Below are positions 1-9,371 of a stretch of 64,000 nt of DNA, in pieces. Location of the stretch: the NCBI GenBank assembly GCA_903858115.1, contig CAIOHR010000402.1, positions 1 to 64,000 of the forward strand. Direction: 5' to 3'. The notes below the pieces were generated by a model. The model was given only the letters and a program-made list of their open reading frames with translations. It did not search any database and was not told the origin of the DNA. Position 1 is the stretch's first letter. Each line of letters begins with the position of its first letter. Source of the stretch: an uncultured Pirellula sp. GTDB taxonomy: Bacteria; Planctomycetota; Planctomycetia; Pirellulales; Pirellulaceae. The translations under genes and the position numbers were made by a program.

Positions 1-100
1 CTCCGTTCAGTGATTTGTTTAGACCTTCTAGGCATAGTAAGGCATTGCTGGCGAAGCCAAGAACCCGATCAGAACGCAGGGCAAAACCCCTCACCCTCAG

Positions 101-127
101 CCCCTCTCCCCTAAAAGGGGCGAGGGG
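101..127. repeat. Imperfect GC-rich hairpin in the spacer after queG
   Basis: CCCCTCTCCCC at 101-111 and GGGGCGAGGGG at 117-127 form an 11-bp stem with one mismatch and a TAAAA loop. It lies about 120 bases beyond the queG stop on that gene's downstream side, so it could end transcription of the DCC-queG pair. There is no T-tract, and the C-rich wording resembles boilerplate dispersed repeats of planctomycete spacers. The remainder of positions 1-248 shows no convincing gene. Confidence 0.45.
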
Positions 128-248
128 AGCAAAATCAAAAAGATGTGGGTAAAGATGAGGGTTGGCACCCCAGGCTATTGCATGCCACGCCTCCGGCGTT
201 CTGAACGGTGCCTGCCTTCCAAGCGTATACTCGACGCTGCGACTCGCG

Positions 249-1355
249 TTAAGATGACAGACTTTTGTTGGCGTTTCTCTCCCTCTCAATCTTCGCCTTC
301 GCCCATGCGGCTGTTTCTGCAACAACGAGCGATGGACTGTTGAGATGCTGCTCGATCACTGGTAGCAAATCTATTCGATGGGTGTTGGCTGCTGCGATCA
401 TTGCGTTGCGTTGCATACCGACTAACTTCGTGCGCCAAAACGGTGTCTTGCGATAGAGCCGTCGAAACTCATCTTCGCCTATCTCGAGCCAATGCTTTAG
501 CGACGTTTTTCGATCGAGGTCGATCGAAAGAAGTGGCTGCAAGACATCCGCTGGTCGCTTGCGATTCCAAGGGCAAACGATTTGGCAAACGTCACAACCA
601 AAGATCCAGTCTTCCATTTGGTCACGCAGTTCGTGAGCGATCTCGCCTCGATGCTCAATCGTCAAGTAGCTAATACACTTGGACGCGTTCAGGACGTGGG
701 GACTCGCGAATGCTTCCGTCGGGCAAGCATCGAGGCATGCCGTGCACGAACCACAATGATCTGTGGTGGGTGTATCTGTAGAAGGTAGATCAAGGTCCGT
801 CAAAAGTGCAGCTAGGAAAAAATAGCTTCCTAACTCTCTGTTCAGTAACAACGTATTCTTACCGACCCAACCAAGACCAGCCAATTGCGCGAAGTCCCGT
901 TCTAAAAGTGGAACGGTATCGACAACGCCACGCCAACGTGACCCAGGAACAAGTTGCTTTGCATCGTCTGTCAAACGTCGGAGTTTTTCCCAGATCAGTT
1001 CGTGGTAGTCGATCTCCCCACATGCATACGCTCCGATTTGGGACTCCAACTTAGGTGCATCGCATTGCTGTAATCGATCGTGTGGTTGAGCCTCCATCTT
1101 GCGAGAATGCGTTCGTGGATTTCGATCGTAAGGCATGGCGAGCATCACAACACTCCGGCATCCCTCCAGGACGGAATCAGGATGTTCGTAGGCTTGTTTC
1201 CGCGTTTCCAGATAGCCCATCGTGCCGTGGAATTGCAACGATAACCATTCGCAAAAATCCTCGTAGCCGGGTGCGCGTTGCGCTGGGACTATTCCGACTC
1301 GAGCAAAGCCCTCTTCCGCTGCTTTGAGTCGCAATGTATCAGCCACATGCTTCAT
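249..1355 (-). CDS. queG: Epoxyqueuosine reductase QueG
   Basis: Reduces epoxyqueuosine to queuosine in the wobble base of GUN-decoding tRNAs, the last step of queuosine synthesis; cytoplasmic, cobalamin- and Fe-S-dependent in the known family. The product (368 aa) has the expected N-terminal cofactor domain and two ferredoxin-like 4Fe-4S motifs, CGSCTACLDACP and CDVCQIVCPWN, followed by a short helical-repeat C-terminus, matching the family's usual length. I choose the ATG at 1355 because it overlaps the TGA of the upstream DCC gene in a four-base ATGA junction; a GTG at 1370 is the alternative. The overlap suggests translational coupling. Family assignment is firm. Confidence 0.95.
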   Translation of the reverse strand: MKHVADTLRLKAAEEGFARVGIVPAQRAPGYEDFCEWLSLQFHGTMGYLETRKQAYEHPDSVLEGCRSVVMLAMPYDRNPRTHSRKMEAQPHDRLQQCDAPKLESQIGAYACGEIDYHELIWEKLRRLTDDAKQLVPGSRWRGVVDTVPLLERDFAQLAGLGWVGKNTLLLNRELGSYFFLAALLTDLDLPSTDTPTTDHCGSCTACLDACPTEAFASPHVLNASKCISYLTIEHRGEIAHELRDQMEDWIFGCDVCQIVCPWNRKRPADVLQPLLSIDLDRKTSLKHWLEIGEDEFRRLYRKTPFWRTKLVGMQRNAMIAAANTHRIDLLPVIEQHLNSPSLVVAETAAWAKAKIERERNANKSLSS

Positions 1356-1786
1356 TGATGAAGCGTGCACGTTCCGCCCTCGTCACAGTTACGACCTGCG
1401 ATCTTGTAACGACGCTTGGCAATTTGTTTGTACAGATATCGCCAGAGCGGCATACTGAAGGGAAGATGCAACATGGGCATGATAGGCCATAGCAAGGGCA
1501 AGCGTTTCGATAAATATCGAATCGCATCAGCCCCACCGAATTTTTCTCCCGACGGGGAAACGACCCACATTTGGTCCATCAACTGCTCGAAGCTCAAGTC
1601 TGAATACAGCTCCCCCACGCTCGGGTCGTGAAGCGAGAGGAACCGCAATCGATCCTTGCCGTCAAATCGTCGAAGGTTGTCGATCTGACGTCGACAGAAA
1701 TTACACTGTCCATCAAAAAGAACGACGTCTTGAGAAGGGTTGATAGCAATGATCCCAGAACGAGAAATAAAAAACGGAGAGTGCAC
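1352..1786 (-). CDS. DCC-family (DUF393) thiol-disulfide oxidoreductase-like protein
   Basis: A 144-aa protein with the diagnostic N-terminal motif VLFDGQCNFC (DGxCxxC), typical of the DUF393/DCC family of small predicted thiol-disulfide oxidoreductases. Residues after the motif (ADAIRYLSKRLP and a hydrophobic stretch near WPIMPMLHLPF) also fit the family. Substrate and location are not known. Translation appears to start at a GTG at 1786, with no strong ribosome site. Its stop overlaps the queG start by four bases, so the two genes are probably cotranscribed; whether the products are functionally related is not evident from sequence. Confidence 0.85.
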   Translation of the reverse strand: MHSPFFISRSGIIAINPSQDVVLFDGQCNFCRRQIDNLRRFDGKDRLRFLSLHDPSVGELYSDLSFEQLMDQMWVVSPSGEKFGGADAIRYLSKRLPLLWPIMPMLHLPFSMPLWRYLYKQIAKRRYKIAGRNCDEGGTCTLHQ

Positions 1787-1842
1787 ACCGGAATTGTCGC
1801 ACCAACAGGGGCATCCTGTAAACTTTCGATGACTCCTGTACT

Positions 1843-1848
1843 ATTATA
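1843..1848 (-). promoter_or_regulatory. Candidate -10 box for the DCC-queG operon
   Basis: A perfect TATAAT on the minus strand lies 57 bases upstream of the DCC start codon, in the spacer between divergent genes. The upstream region offers only weak -35 matches at poor spacing (TTGAAT at 20 bases, TTCACA at 15), so this is a suggestion only. Confidence 0.3.
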
Positions 1849-1981
1849 CACCCGTTGCCGAACTGTGAATTCAACTAGAGTTGTAACGCAGCTTGTTTCT
1901 TGCGGAGCCCTTGGAGCGAATCGAGACAATTGGCACGCGCGATTTCCCTGATTTTGACGATTCCCCTGGCTGTAACGATCT

Positions 1982-3229
1982 ATGCGACTACCTATTGTCA
2001 CGCTTTCGACGCAGGAGAGATGGAGTTGCCATCAATGCGGAATCTGCTGCCGCGGAAGCCTTGTCCCATTAGACGACGCTGATTTGCAACGTTTGGCTGG
2101 GCAGAAATGGGAGGAGCATCCGGATTTCAAGGGTATCGCAGTTACAACCAAGCTGTCTCTCGGGTCGAATCGAGATCGTCTGGCGCATCGCGACGATGGT
2201 AGCTGTGTCTTTCTCCAAGAGGATGGATTGTGCCGTATTCACGCTGAGCTAGGGTTCGATGCCAAACCGAAGATATGCCGAATCTTTCCGTTGCAATTGA
2301 TACCAAGAGACAAAGACATCGCCCTCACGATTCGGCGTGCCTGTCCATCGGCGGCTGCAGACCTAGGAGCATCGGTCGACGATCACCTGCCTTGGATGAA
2401 GAAGATAGCAGAGGAAGGAACGTTATTCCTAAGTGCTGCACCTGCGCCGATCTTCAAACATGGCGAAAAACGGGACTGGAAGATCGTACGTGTACTCTTG
2501 AATGCTATCTCAGAATTACTGAGAGACGAACGCTACCCCCCGGTGCGACGTATTGTTCATGCGATACGCTTGGCGGAATTACTTCATCGCGCTAAGACCG
2601 CATCCTTGAGCGATGCCAGGGTCGAAGAACTTATCGCGACCATTCGCACTCTAGTTTACGAAGAAGCCAAACCATACTTCTCAGAACGTGTGGCTCCGAA
2701 CGCTTCCGCAAGAATTTTGTTTCGCTCCATGGCGAGCGATTACGCAAGGCTCCATCCGAAGTATCGGGCCAAGAAAGGAATGGGAGAGAGAATCAAATTG
2801 CTCCGAAATGCTGTTTCAATCTTTCGCGGTCGAGGCGCGTTGCCTGACTTGAAGCCTGCTTTGCCTGCCGGGTCGTACGAAGACTTAGAGCAAGCCTTGG
2901 GGCGAATCGACCCGTCGATCGATCTTCCCCTGACGCGAATGATCGAAACGACATCTGCATCTTATATGTACGCGATAGCCGATCGCGGTCATTGGTCGGT
3001 CATCGAAAGCGTCCTCGGATTGGCAGCTACCTTTCCGATTGGCTTGTGGCTATTGCGCTGGTCGTCGATTGGCCGTGAGCCAACAGCGAAAGAGATGTTA
3101 GATATTGTTGTTGCGTTGGAGCGCGGACAAGGTGCATCGCCATTGACAGGTAAAGTGCAACGCAGTCGACTTCGAACTCTGGCAAGCTCCGGGGAACTCG
3201 CACGATTGGTCGTCTGGTATGCCGCGTGA
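1982..3229 (+). CDS. YkgJ-family cysteine cluster protein
   Basis: A 415-aa protein whose N-terminus carries the YkgJ/Fe-S or zinc cluster signature CHQCGICCRGS followed by CVFLQEDGLCRIH and KPKICRIFPLQ, the spaced cysteines that define the family. The family includes the flagellin lysine methylase FliB and many proteins of unknown role. The remaining 300 residues are helical, with a hydrophobic segment near the C-terminus (about residues 340-355), and have no recognised motif. The start at 1982 puts the cysteine motif near residue 16; no clear ribosome site precedes it. It is divergent from the DCC-queG pair and convergent with the sulfatase gene. Confidence 0.8.
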   Translation: MRLPIVTLSTQERWSCHQCGICCRGSLVPLDDADLQRLAGQKWEEHPDFKGIAVTTKLSLGSNRDRLAHRDDGSCVFLQEDGLCRIHAELGFDAKPKICRIFPLQLIPRDKDIALTIRRACPSAAADLGASVDDHLPWMKKIAEEGTLFLSAAPAPIFKHGEKRDWKIVRVLLNAISELLRDERYPPVRRIVHAIRLAELLHRAKTASLSDARVEELIATIRTLVYEEAKPYFSERVAPNASARILFRSMASDYARLHPKYRAKKGMGERIKLLRNAVSIFRGRGALPDLKPALPAGSYEDLEQALGRIDPSIDLPLTRMIETTSASYMYAIADRGHWSVIESVLGLAATFPIGLWLLRWSSIGREPTAKEMLDIVVALERGQGASPLTGKVQRSRLRTLASSGELARLVVWYAA

Positions 3230-3311
3230 ATTTAATTGTCTCCGCCTACACACTTTTCGAAGGCCAGTGTATCTAGCGGAACCTGGATTATGTTGAAATA
3301 AGACGCAGGAA

Positions 3312-3329
3312 GGATCGGCGGAGCGATCC
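3312..3329. repeat. Short dispersed palindrome (GGATCG-N6-CGATCC), copy 1
   Basis: GGATCG, a six-base loop GCGGAG, then CGATCC. A second copy with one loop change lies at 20531-20548, and in both copies the flank continues CCA(A/C)GAC. It sits between the convergent YkgJ and sulfatase genes. Dispersed repeat rather than a gene-specific terminator. Confidence 0.5.
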
Positions 3330-3353
3330 AAGACATTTGGACGAACGACTGAA

Positions 3354-4961
3354 TCAGTCGCTGGACTTTACCAGTTGAGTGAAAGTGTCGGTTTGGGTTA
3401 GCCATGCTTTTTCTAGCTCAGCCACTTTCTCGGGCATAGTGGCAGCTAAGTTGTTCTGCTCCGCGCGATCCACCTTCATGTCGTATAGTTCCCACGGATC
3501 CCCCTTTGCCGCAACAAGCTTCCAATCGCCAACGCGGATCGCTCGATGCCCTTCATGCAACCACCATAACGACTCCCGTTCAATCGTTAGCTCCCGGGCA
3601 AATGCCTTCGTCAGACTTTTTCCTGGTGCGGAAGGGATCTCGACATCGTTCCACTTTTGGGGTTTCTCTATTTTCGCAAGTTCAAGAACCGTCGGAACCA
3701 CATCGATCAGGTGCGATGGAGTTGATCGAATCGCCCCCTTTTCCGCGATTCCTTTTGGCCAATGCACAATCAACGGTGTACTGATTCCTCCCTCGTGAAC
3801 CCATGATTTGTGCCGGCGATGCGGTGTGTTGCATGCGCTAGAAAACCCAGGTCCGAGGCACAAGTACGAAGCAGCACTTCCCGGTGCTGCGTTTGGATCA
3901 TGACCGCCATCCCGGACCATGATCTCTGCACTTGCACCATTGTCGGAACAGAACAGGATCAATGTATTTTCCAGTGCACCCATCGCTTTCAATTGGGCAA
4001 CGACTCTACCAATCTCTAGGTCCATGCGATCGACCATCGCCGCATGAATTGCCATCTTGGTCGCTTGAAACTCCTTCTGAAGCGATGTTAACTGATCCCA
4101 CGGCAACGGCCGATTGATTTCCCCCGGTCCCAATTTTGCAATTGCATCAGGGAAAGGGTAAGGAGGGCCGACTGTCGGTTCCAGCAGCGAAAGTGCCGTG
4201 TTGCTGATCCCATACTTGCGCATTCGCTCGTATCTCGCTTGTCGCATCGCATCCCAACCACCCGAGTACTTGCCATCGTATTTGGCAATGTCTTCAGGCA
4301 ACGCATGCAATGGAAAGTGCGGCGCAATAAATGCCAAATACTGAAAGAACGGTTTCGTGGAGTGATTGGCCGCATGGTCCTTTAAGCATTCGATCGCATG
4401 CTCAGCGGTCGCGATCGTCGAATAGTGGCCTTTCTCGTCCACTGTCTGCGGAACGAGATTGTCATCGATCGTATCGTTCTTGCCCGAGAAGAAGTTCCCT
4501 TGGTTCCGTACATTGAACGAGCGATCAAATCCACCACTCAATACATTGCCATCAATGTGCCATTTGCCGCTGTGATAACAACGGTAACCGGCTGGCTTCA
4601 AATAGTCCGGTAACAATCGAGCCCACGAAGGCCGTTTGCCACTGTTACCACCTTTGACTTCCGGCAACGCATCGCGCCGCATCTGTTGCGGATAGTAACC
4701 GGTTAGCAATGCGGATCGGCTAGGCCAACATCGCGCTGTGTTATAAAACTGTGTAAATCGCAATCCATTCGCAGCCAGTGCATCCAGGTTGGGCGTCGCA
4801 ATCTCACCGCCATAACAACCGATATCCGAATACCCCAAGTCATCGGCAATAATCACCACGACATTAGGAGGTGTAGCAGCGCTGGGTGGCGAAGCTGAAA
4901 CGCCATAAACATTAAACAGCAGGACGAACAAAAGGGCCGCTATTGGAAGTCGCTTCAGCAT
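3354..4961 (-). CDS. Exported type I sulfatase (arylsulfatase family)
   Basis: Predicted to hydrolyse sulfate esters, probably of sulfated polysaccharide, outside the cytoplasm. The 535-aa product starts with a signal peptide (about residues 1-23). The metal site Asp-Asp lies at residues 40-41, and the formylglycine motif CWPSR (C-x-P-x-R type) is at residues 78-82, so Cys78 is the residue to be converted to formylglycine. Further metal-site sequence LILFCSDNGA is present. Sulfatases are strongly expanded in planctomycetes. The gene stands alone with no adjacent sulfatase-maturation gene, and the substrate cannot be inferred. Confidence 0.95.
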   Translation of the reverse strand: MLKRLPIAALLFVLLFNVYGVSASPPSAATPPNVVVIIADDLGYSDIGCYGGEIATPNLDALAANGLRFTQFYNTARCWPSRSALLTGYYPQQMRRDALPEVKGGNSGKRPSWARLLPDYLKPAGYRCYHSGKWHIDGNVLSGGFDRSFNVRNQGNFFSGKNDTIDDNLVPQTVDEKGHYSTIATAEHAIECLKDHAANHSTKPFFQYLAFIAPHFPLHALPEDIAKYDGKYSGGWDAMRQARYERMRKYGISNTALSLLEPTVGPPYPFPDAIAKLGPGEINRPLPWDQLTSLQKEFQATKMAIHAAMVDRMDLEIGRVVAQLKAMGALENTLILFCSDNGASAEIMVRDGGHDPNAAPGSAASYLCLGPGFSSACNTPHRRHKSWVHEGGISTPLIVHWPKGIAEKGAIRSTPSHLIDVVPTVLELAKIEKPQKWNDVEIPSAPGKSLTKAFARELTIERESLWWLHEGHRAIRVGDWKLVAAKGDPWELYDMKVDRAEQNNLAATMPEKVAELEKAWLTQTDTFTQLVKSSD

Positions 4962-5090
4962 CGAAGAACCTGAATCGGGTAGGGTAGGTTTTTATGGTGG
5001 GCTTTGATATACCATATACATCCTACCGTATTCTGTGATGTCGGTGGGATCGAGTATGGTAGCGGGATCTTGAGCGGCCTTTCGGTAGAT

Positions 5091-5179
5091 CGCCAAAGCT
5101 GCGGACGGTAGGATCAAGCCTTAACCGTCCTGTAATCCTGTCCGGTTCGGGCTTGACCCGACCGGACAACGCTTTGGCG
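5091..5179. repeat. Palindromic repeat unit bounded by CGCCAAAGC / GCTTTGGCG
   Basis: The 330-base spacer between the sulfatase and priA genes holds this element. Nine-base perfect inverted ends CGCCAAAGC (5091-5099) and GCTTTGGCG (5171-5179) enclose a strong hairpin built from GTCCGGTTCGGG and CCCGACCGGAC (5140-5167). The same hairpin and the same CTTTGGCG/CGCCAAAG modules occur in another arrangement at 27348-27410. No gene is visible in the spacer. Confidence 0.6.
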
Positions 5180-5219
5180 TTCCCGATCCATCGCTCATGA
5201 TCTGGTTGCGACTACTGCT

Positions 5220-5240
5220 CTACGCAGACAATCTGCGTAG
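5220..5240. terminator. Hairpin downstream of priA
   Basis: CTACGCAGA (5220-5228), loop CAA, TCTGCGTAG (5232-5240): a perfect nine-base stem about 50 bases past the priA stop codon. It lacks a T-run, so it may stabilise the 3' end or be another dispersed palindrome rather than an intrinsic terminator. Confidence 0.35.
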
Positions 5241-5291
5241 TAGCAAGTTTACACAACCGCACACAAGCATGCGCACGAGAAGGAGAAAACG

Positions 5292-7580
5292 CTAGAGCAT
5301 GTCGACTGGATCGATATCGATCAGATACAAATTCTCGCCAGGCGGCTTCGTGGTGGATTGGATTCTCGCGAGGACCGAATTGAGCGCTGCGGCATCTTGT
5401 GAGATCATCATGGCCTGATATCGATAATGGCCACGCAGCTTGGCGATCGGTGGTGGAGCTGGACCGAGCACTCGAATCTTGGATCCTGTTCGAGCGATCT
5501 CCGATTGAATACGTCTCACCACCTCTTCTGCAAACTCATTGGCATCTTCTTGGATCGGCCCTCGAAATATCAATCGTGCCAATGATGCAAACGGTGGATA
5601 TCCAAATTGTTCGCGCTGCTCCAACTCTTGCATCGAAAAGGAATCGAAGTCATGTCGACAAGCATGCACGATCGCAGGATGGTCGGGCGAATAAGTCTGT
5701 ACCAACACTTCGCCTGCTCGATCACCGCGACCTGTTCGACCTGCGACCTGCGTTACCAATTGAAAGGTCCGTTCCGAAGCACGGAAATCTGGGAAATGGA
5801 GTGTCGAGTCGGCGTTGATCACTCCCACCAAAAGCACATTTGGAAAGTCCAATCCCTTCGCGATCATTTGGGTGCCAAGCAGTATCTGGACTTTGCCTGT
5901 TCGAAACTCCGCCAACACACGTTCATGGCTACCTGGCTTCTTCATCGTGTCCGAATCCATGCGAGCAATTTTCGCGTCTGGAAAACGTTGCTGGACTTCG
6001 ATCTCAAGCTTCTGTGTCCCCAATCCCGCCAAACGAATGGCATCGAATCCGCACTTAGGACATACGTTGGGTGCCGCGATGGTGTAATCGCAATAATGAC
6101 AAGTCGCTTTGCTTCCATCGCGATGGTGTGTCAACGGCATATCGCAATCGGGACAATCGATGACATGCCCGCAAGACGGGCATTGAATCGATGTTGCATA
6201 GCCTCTTCGATTCAACAGCAATATGGTCTGTCCATCGTCTGCTAACGTTCGCTCAATCGCCTTGACGAGAGGAGTGGAAATGGCTCCGCGATTTACATCG
6301 ATGCGAGCAGATCGAAGATCGATGGTCGTGACCTCGGGCAATGGTCGGTTCAAGATACGACGTGGCAATGCAACTTTTTTATACTGCCCGATTTGAGCAC
6401 GATGGTAAGTCTCCAGCGATGGTGTCGCCGATCCCAACACCAATGGTATTCTCTCCAACGAAGCGCGATGGATCGCGACATCTCTCGCATGATAGCGTGG
6501 GACCGTTTCTTGTTTGAATGAGTTTTCATGCTCTTCGTCGAGAATGATCAATCCCAAGTACGGGGCTGGTGCGAAGACCGCGCTCCGGGGACCGATCACT
6601 ACTTGCGCGTGACCGTCCGCGATTCGACGCCATTGATAGTGCCGCTCCGGTCCACTCATGTGCGAGTGAAGCACAGCCACCGATGAAAACCGGCCTTGAA
6701 ATCGTGCTCGCGTTTGCGGCGTTAGGCTGATTTCCGGGACCAAGACGATCGCTTGACGTCCATACGAAACCACTTGCTCGATGGACTGCATGTAGACTTC
6801 GGTTTTCCCGCTTCCAGTCACACCATGCAACAGAATCGTCGAGTGTTCACCAGACTCGATCGATTGAAAAATAGTCTGCAACGCGATACGCTGATCTGAC
6901 GATAGAGCAGGAGCAGGTATCCGCTCGTACGATGTTTTGATTGTTGACGGATCGAACTGCATCACTCGTTCCGTATACGACTCGATGAAGCCTGTTTCTC
7001 GCAGCTTCTTGATCACTCCATCCGAGCATTGCGCAAGGTGCTTTAACTGATCAACGGAAAGTGGTTCATCGGCAAGAATCAATTGCTGAAGGGTTTGCCG
7101 CTGTTTGGTCGGCAACGACTTGATGGCGGAATCATCGCTGGCTAGATCGGACGGGCGGAGAAGTGTTTGATTGCGAGTTCCAGCTCCAGCTCGTACGCCT
7201 GCGGGTACCACAGCCTCGAAGACTTGCCCGAGTGGAACCAAATAATAGCGACTCATCCATTGAATCAATTGCAATAGGTGACCATTGCATAACGGTTCAT
7301 GATCGACGATCCGAAGAACGGGCTTCAAGGTTTGTGCTGGTTGAATCGCAATCTGAACCGACAATGTGTAGCCGACGAGTTCGCGATTCCCTTTACCCAA
7401 TGGCACGACAACACGCATGGCTGGCTTGATTTGTCCAACCATTTCGTCTGGAATGCGATAGTCGTACGGCCCGTAGGGTGGCTCCGGAAAAACGACCGAA
7501 ACCGATGGCGTTTCGCTGGCCGAGTCGATCTCCCATGGGGCAAGATCGCTTGAAAAAAGCTCTCCTTGTTGAAATCCCAT
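5292..7580 (-). CDS. priA: Primosomal protein N' (replication restart helicase PriA)
   Basis: PriA is a 3'-5' DNA helicase that recognises stalled forks and reloads the replisome. Visible landmarks in order: N-terminal DNA-binding domain, Walker A GVTGSGKTEVY, Walker B DEEH, and an eight-cysteine zinc region (CPSC, CPDC, CHYC, CPKC) inserted in the second helicase lobe, then the C-terminal domain ending near the stop. I favour the ATG at 7580 because an AAGGG lies nine bases upstream; a GTG at 7655 would add 25 residues and leave only three bases to the glyS stop. It follows glyS closely on the same strand and is probably cotranscribed. Confidence 0.95.
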   Translation of the reverse strand: MGFQQGELFSSDLAPWEIDSASETPSVSVVFPEPPYGPYDYRIPDEMVGQIKPAMRVVVPLGKGNRELVGYTLSVQIAIQPAQTLKPVLRIVDHEPLCNGHLLQLIQWMSRYYLVPLGQVFEAVVPAGVRAGAGTRNQTLLRPSDLASDDSAIKSLPTKQRQTLQQLILADEPLSVDQLKHLAQCSDGVIKKLRETGFIESYTERVMQFDPSTIKTSYERIPAPALSSDQRIALQTIFQSIESGEHSTILLHGVTGSGKTEVYMQSIEQVVSYGRQAIVLVPEISLTPQTRARFQGRFSSVAVLHSHMSGPERHYQWRRIADGHAQVVIGPRSAVFAPAPYLGLIILDEEHENSFKQETVPRYHARDVAIHRASLERIPLVLGSATPSLETYHRAQIGQYKKVALPRRILNRPLPEVTTIDLRSARIDVNRGAISTPLVKAIERTLADDGQTILLLNRRGYATSIQCPSCGHVIDCPDCDMPLTHHRDGSKATCHYCDYTIAAPNVCPKCGFDAIRLAGLGTQKLEIEVQQRFPDAKIARMDSDTMKKPGSHERVLAEFRTGKVQILLGTQMIAKGLDFPNVLLVGVINADSTLHFPDFRASERTFQLVTQVAGRTGRGDRAGEVLVQTYSPDHPAIVHACRHDFDSFSMQELEQREQFGYPPFASLARLIFRGPIQEDANEFAEEVVRRIQSEIARTGSKIRVLGPAPPPIAKLRGHYRYQAMMISQDAAALNSVLARIQSTTKPPGENLYLIDIDPVDML

Positions 7581-7658
7581 GTTGTTCATCCCTTCGTAGA
7601 ACAGGCTGCCGGCCTGTTTATAGGCGATCGACAAATTTGAATCTATCGTCTTCACTTG

Positions 7659-9272
7659 CTAGCGAATGCGGCCTTCGATTTCGCCGACGACGTCATCGAT
7701 CTTTACTCGCCACTGTTCCAGTGTGTCGCGATCGCGAACGGTGACCGTTTTGTCTTGCAACGATTGCGAATCGACCGTGATGCAGTAGGGGGTACCGATC
7801 TCATCTTGTCGGCGATACCGTCGTCCCACGGCCGCTTTCTCGTCGTAGAAGACATTGAACTTTTGTTTGAGCGCTCCATAGATATCCTTGGCGATTTCAG
7901 GCATGCCATCTTTCTTGACCAATGGGAACACGGCCGCTTTGTAAGGTGCAATGCGTGGATTCAATCGCATGACGACACGTGATTGAAGCTTGCCATCTTC
8001 ATCTGGAGCTTCGTCTTCGTGATATGCTTCGCACAAGAATGCGAGAGTCGCACGATCGGCACCTGCAGAGGGTTCGATCACATGCGGAATGAATCGTTCG
8101 TTGGTCAAGTCATCGCGGTAGGAAAGATCCTTTCCACTGCCACGGTGTTTCGGTTGACCATGCTCGTTCAGTTCCAGTTTGAGAGGTCGTTCCTTGGGAT
8201 CCAGTTTGCCTTCGGAGTGCGATCGCAAATCAAAATCCCCTCGGTGTGCGATACCTTCGAGCTCGCCAAACTCACCTTCGGGCAGGAACGGAAACGCGTA
8301 TTCAATATCTGCGGTGCCACACGAATAGTGGCTCAATTCATCTTGTTCATGTTCACGAAGCCGGAGTCGTTCACCTGCCAAACCTAGTTCGGTATACCAT
8401 TGGAGTCGACGATTCCGCCAATACTGATACCACTTTGGAGATTCGGTTGGATTGCAAAAGAACTCGATCTCCATTTGTTCAAACTCGCGGGACCGGAATG
8501 TAAAGTTGCGAGGTGTTATCTCATTTCGAAAACTCTTGCCAACTTGTGCAACGCCGAATGGAATACGAACTCGCGTGCTATCGAGGACGTTCTTGAAGTT
8601 GACAAAGATTCCTTGTGCGGTTTCTGGGCGAAGGAAGGCGGCTCCTTCTTCACCACTCAATGCACCGACGTATGTCTTGAACATCAAGTTAAACTCGCGA
8701 GGATCGGTGAGCGTGTTCGCTTCGTTGGCATCTGGAGCGAGGACAAACACTCTGTCGGCGGCCGGCACTTTGTCCAACGACTGAAAGACGTCCGCGAACG
8801 CGAGCTGTCCAACATCCTTGTTCCGAAGCCCGAAGAATTTTAGTGCTCGTCGAGTAACTTCTTCTTGCTCGTTCTCTGGTTCGCACATGATCGTGACGAA
8901 GACTTTTTGTTCGCCTCGACTGACCCATTTTCCCCGCACTTGGTCGAATCGATATCGCTTCTTGCTAATGCGACAATCGACCATAAAGTCGTGGAAAAGG
9001 TCGTAGTGTCCTGAGCATTTCCAGACTTGCGGATGCATCAAAATGGTGCAATCGAGACCGACCATTTCGTAAGTCGATGGAGCGCCGTTGAGTTGTAGCA
9101 ACTCATTGTGCCCTTTGCACATGTCGTGCCACCATACATCCTTGATGTTGCGTTTGAGCTCTACACCGAGAGGGCCATAATCCCAAAACCCATTCAAGCC
9201 GCCGTAAATCTCGCTCGACTGGAACATGAAGCCACGTCGCTTGCAGAGTGAGACGAGTTTTTCCATTTGCAT
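7659..9272 (-). CDS. glyS: Glycyl-tRNA synthetase, homodimeric type
   Basis: Charges tRNA-Gly. The 537-aa single-chain form belongs to the alpha2 class II glycyl-tRNA synthetases (as in Thermus, archaea and eukaryotes) and not the alpha2-beta2 glyQ/glyS form. Evidence is the N-terminal GGLNGFWDYGPLGVELKRN stretch, the motif 2 region RPETAQGIFVNF and FRNEITPRNFTFRSREFEQ, and the C-terminal anticodon-binding domain (APYKAAVFPLV). Start at 9272 is followed closely by a second ATG (9266). It lies between prmC and priA on the minus strand; the 99-base gap to prmC may carry its own promoter. Confidence 0.96.
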   Translation of the reverse strand: MQMEKLVSLCKRRGFMFQSSEIYGGLNGFWDYGPLGVELKRNIKDVWWHDMCKGHNELLQLNGAPSTYEMVGLDCTILMHPQVWKCSGHYDLFHDFMVDCRISKKRYRFDQVRGKWVSRGEQKVFVTIMCEPENEQEEVTRRALKFFGLRNKDVGQLAFADVFQSLDKVPAADRVFVLAPDANEANTLTDPREFNLMFKTYVGALSGEEGAAFLRPETAQGIFVNFKNVLDSTRVRIPFGVAQVGKSFRNEITPRNFTFRSREFEQMEIEFFCNPTESPKWYQYWRNRRLQWYTELGLAGERLRLREHEQDELSHYSCGTADIEYAFPFLPEGEFGELEGIAHRGDFDLRSHSEGKLDPKERPLKLELNEHGQPKHRGSGKDLSYRDDLTNERFIPHVIEPSAGADRATLAFLCEAYHEDEAPDEDGKLQSRVVMRLNPRIAPYKAAVFPLVKKDGMPEIAKDIYGALKQKFNVFYDEKAAVGRRYRRQDEIGTPYCITVDSQSLQDKTVTVRDRDTLEQWRVKIDDVVGEIEGRIR

Positions 9273-9371
9273 CTTAGTTTGCGTTCTCTTGCGTTGAAGT
9301 TAATGGGTTTCGGCCTATCCGGCCATTGTACGTTTATCCCGCTCAACCGCGAGGCAGTTGTCGCGAGACTT

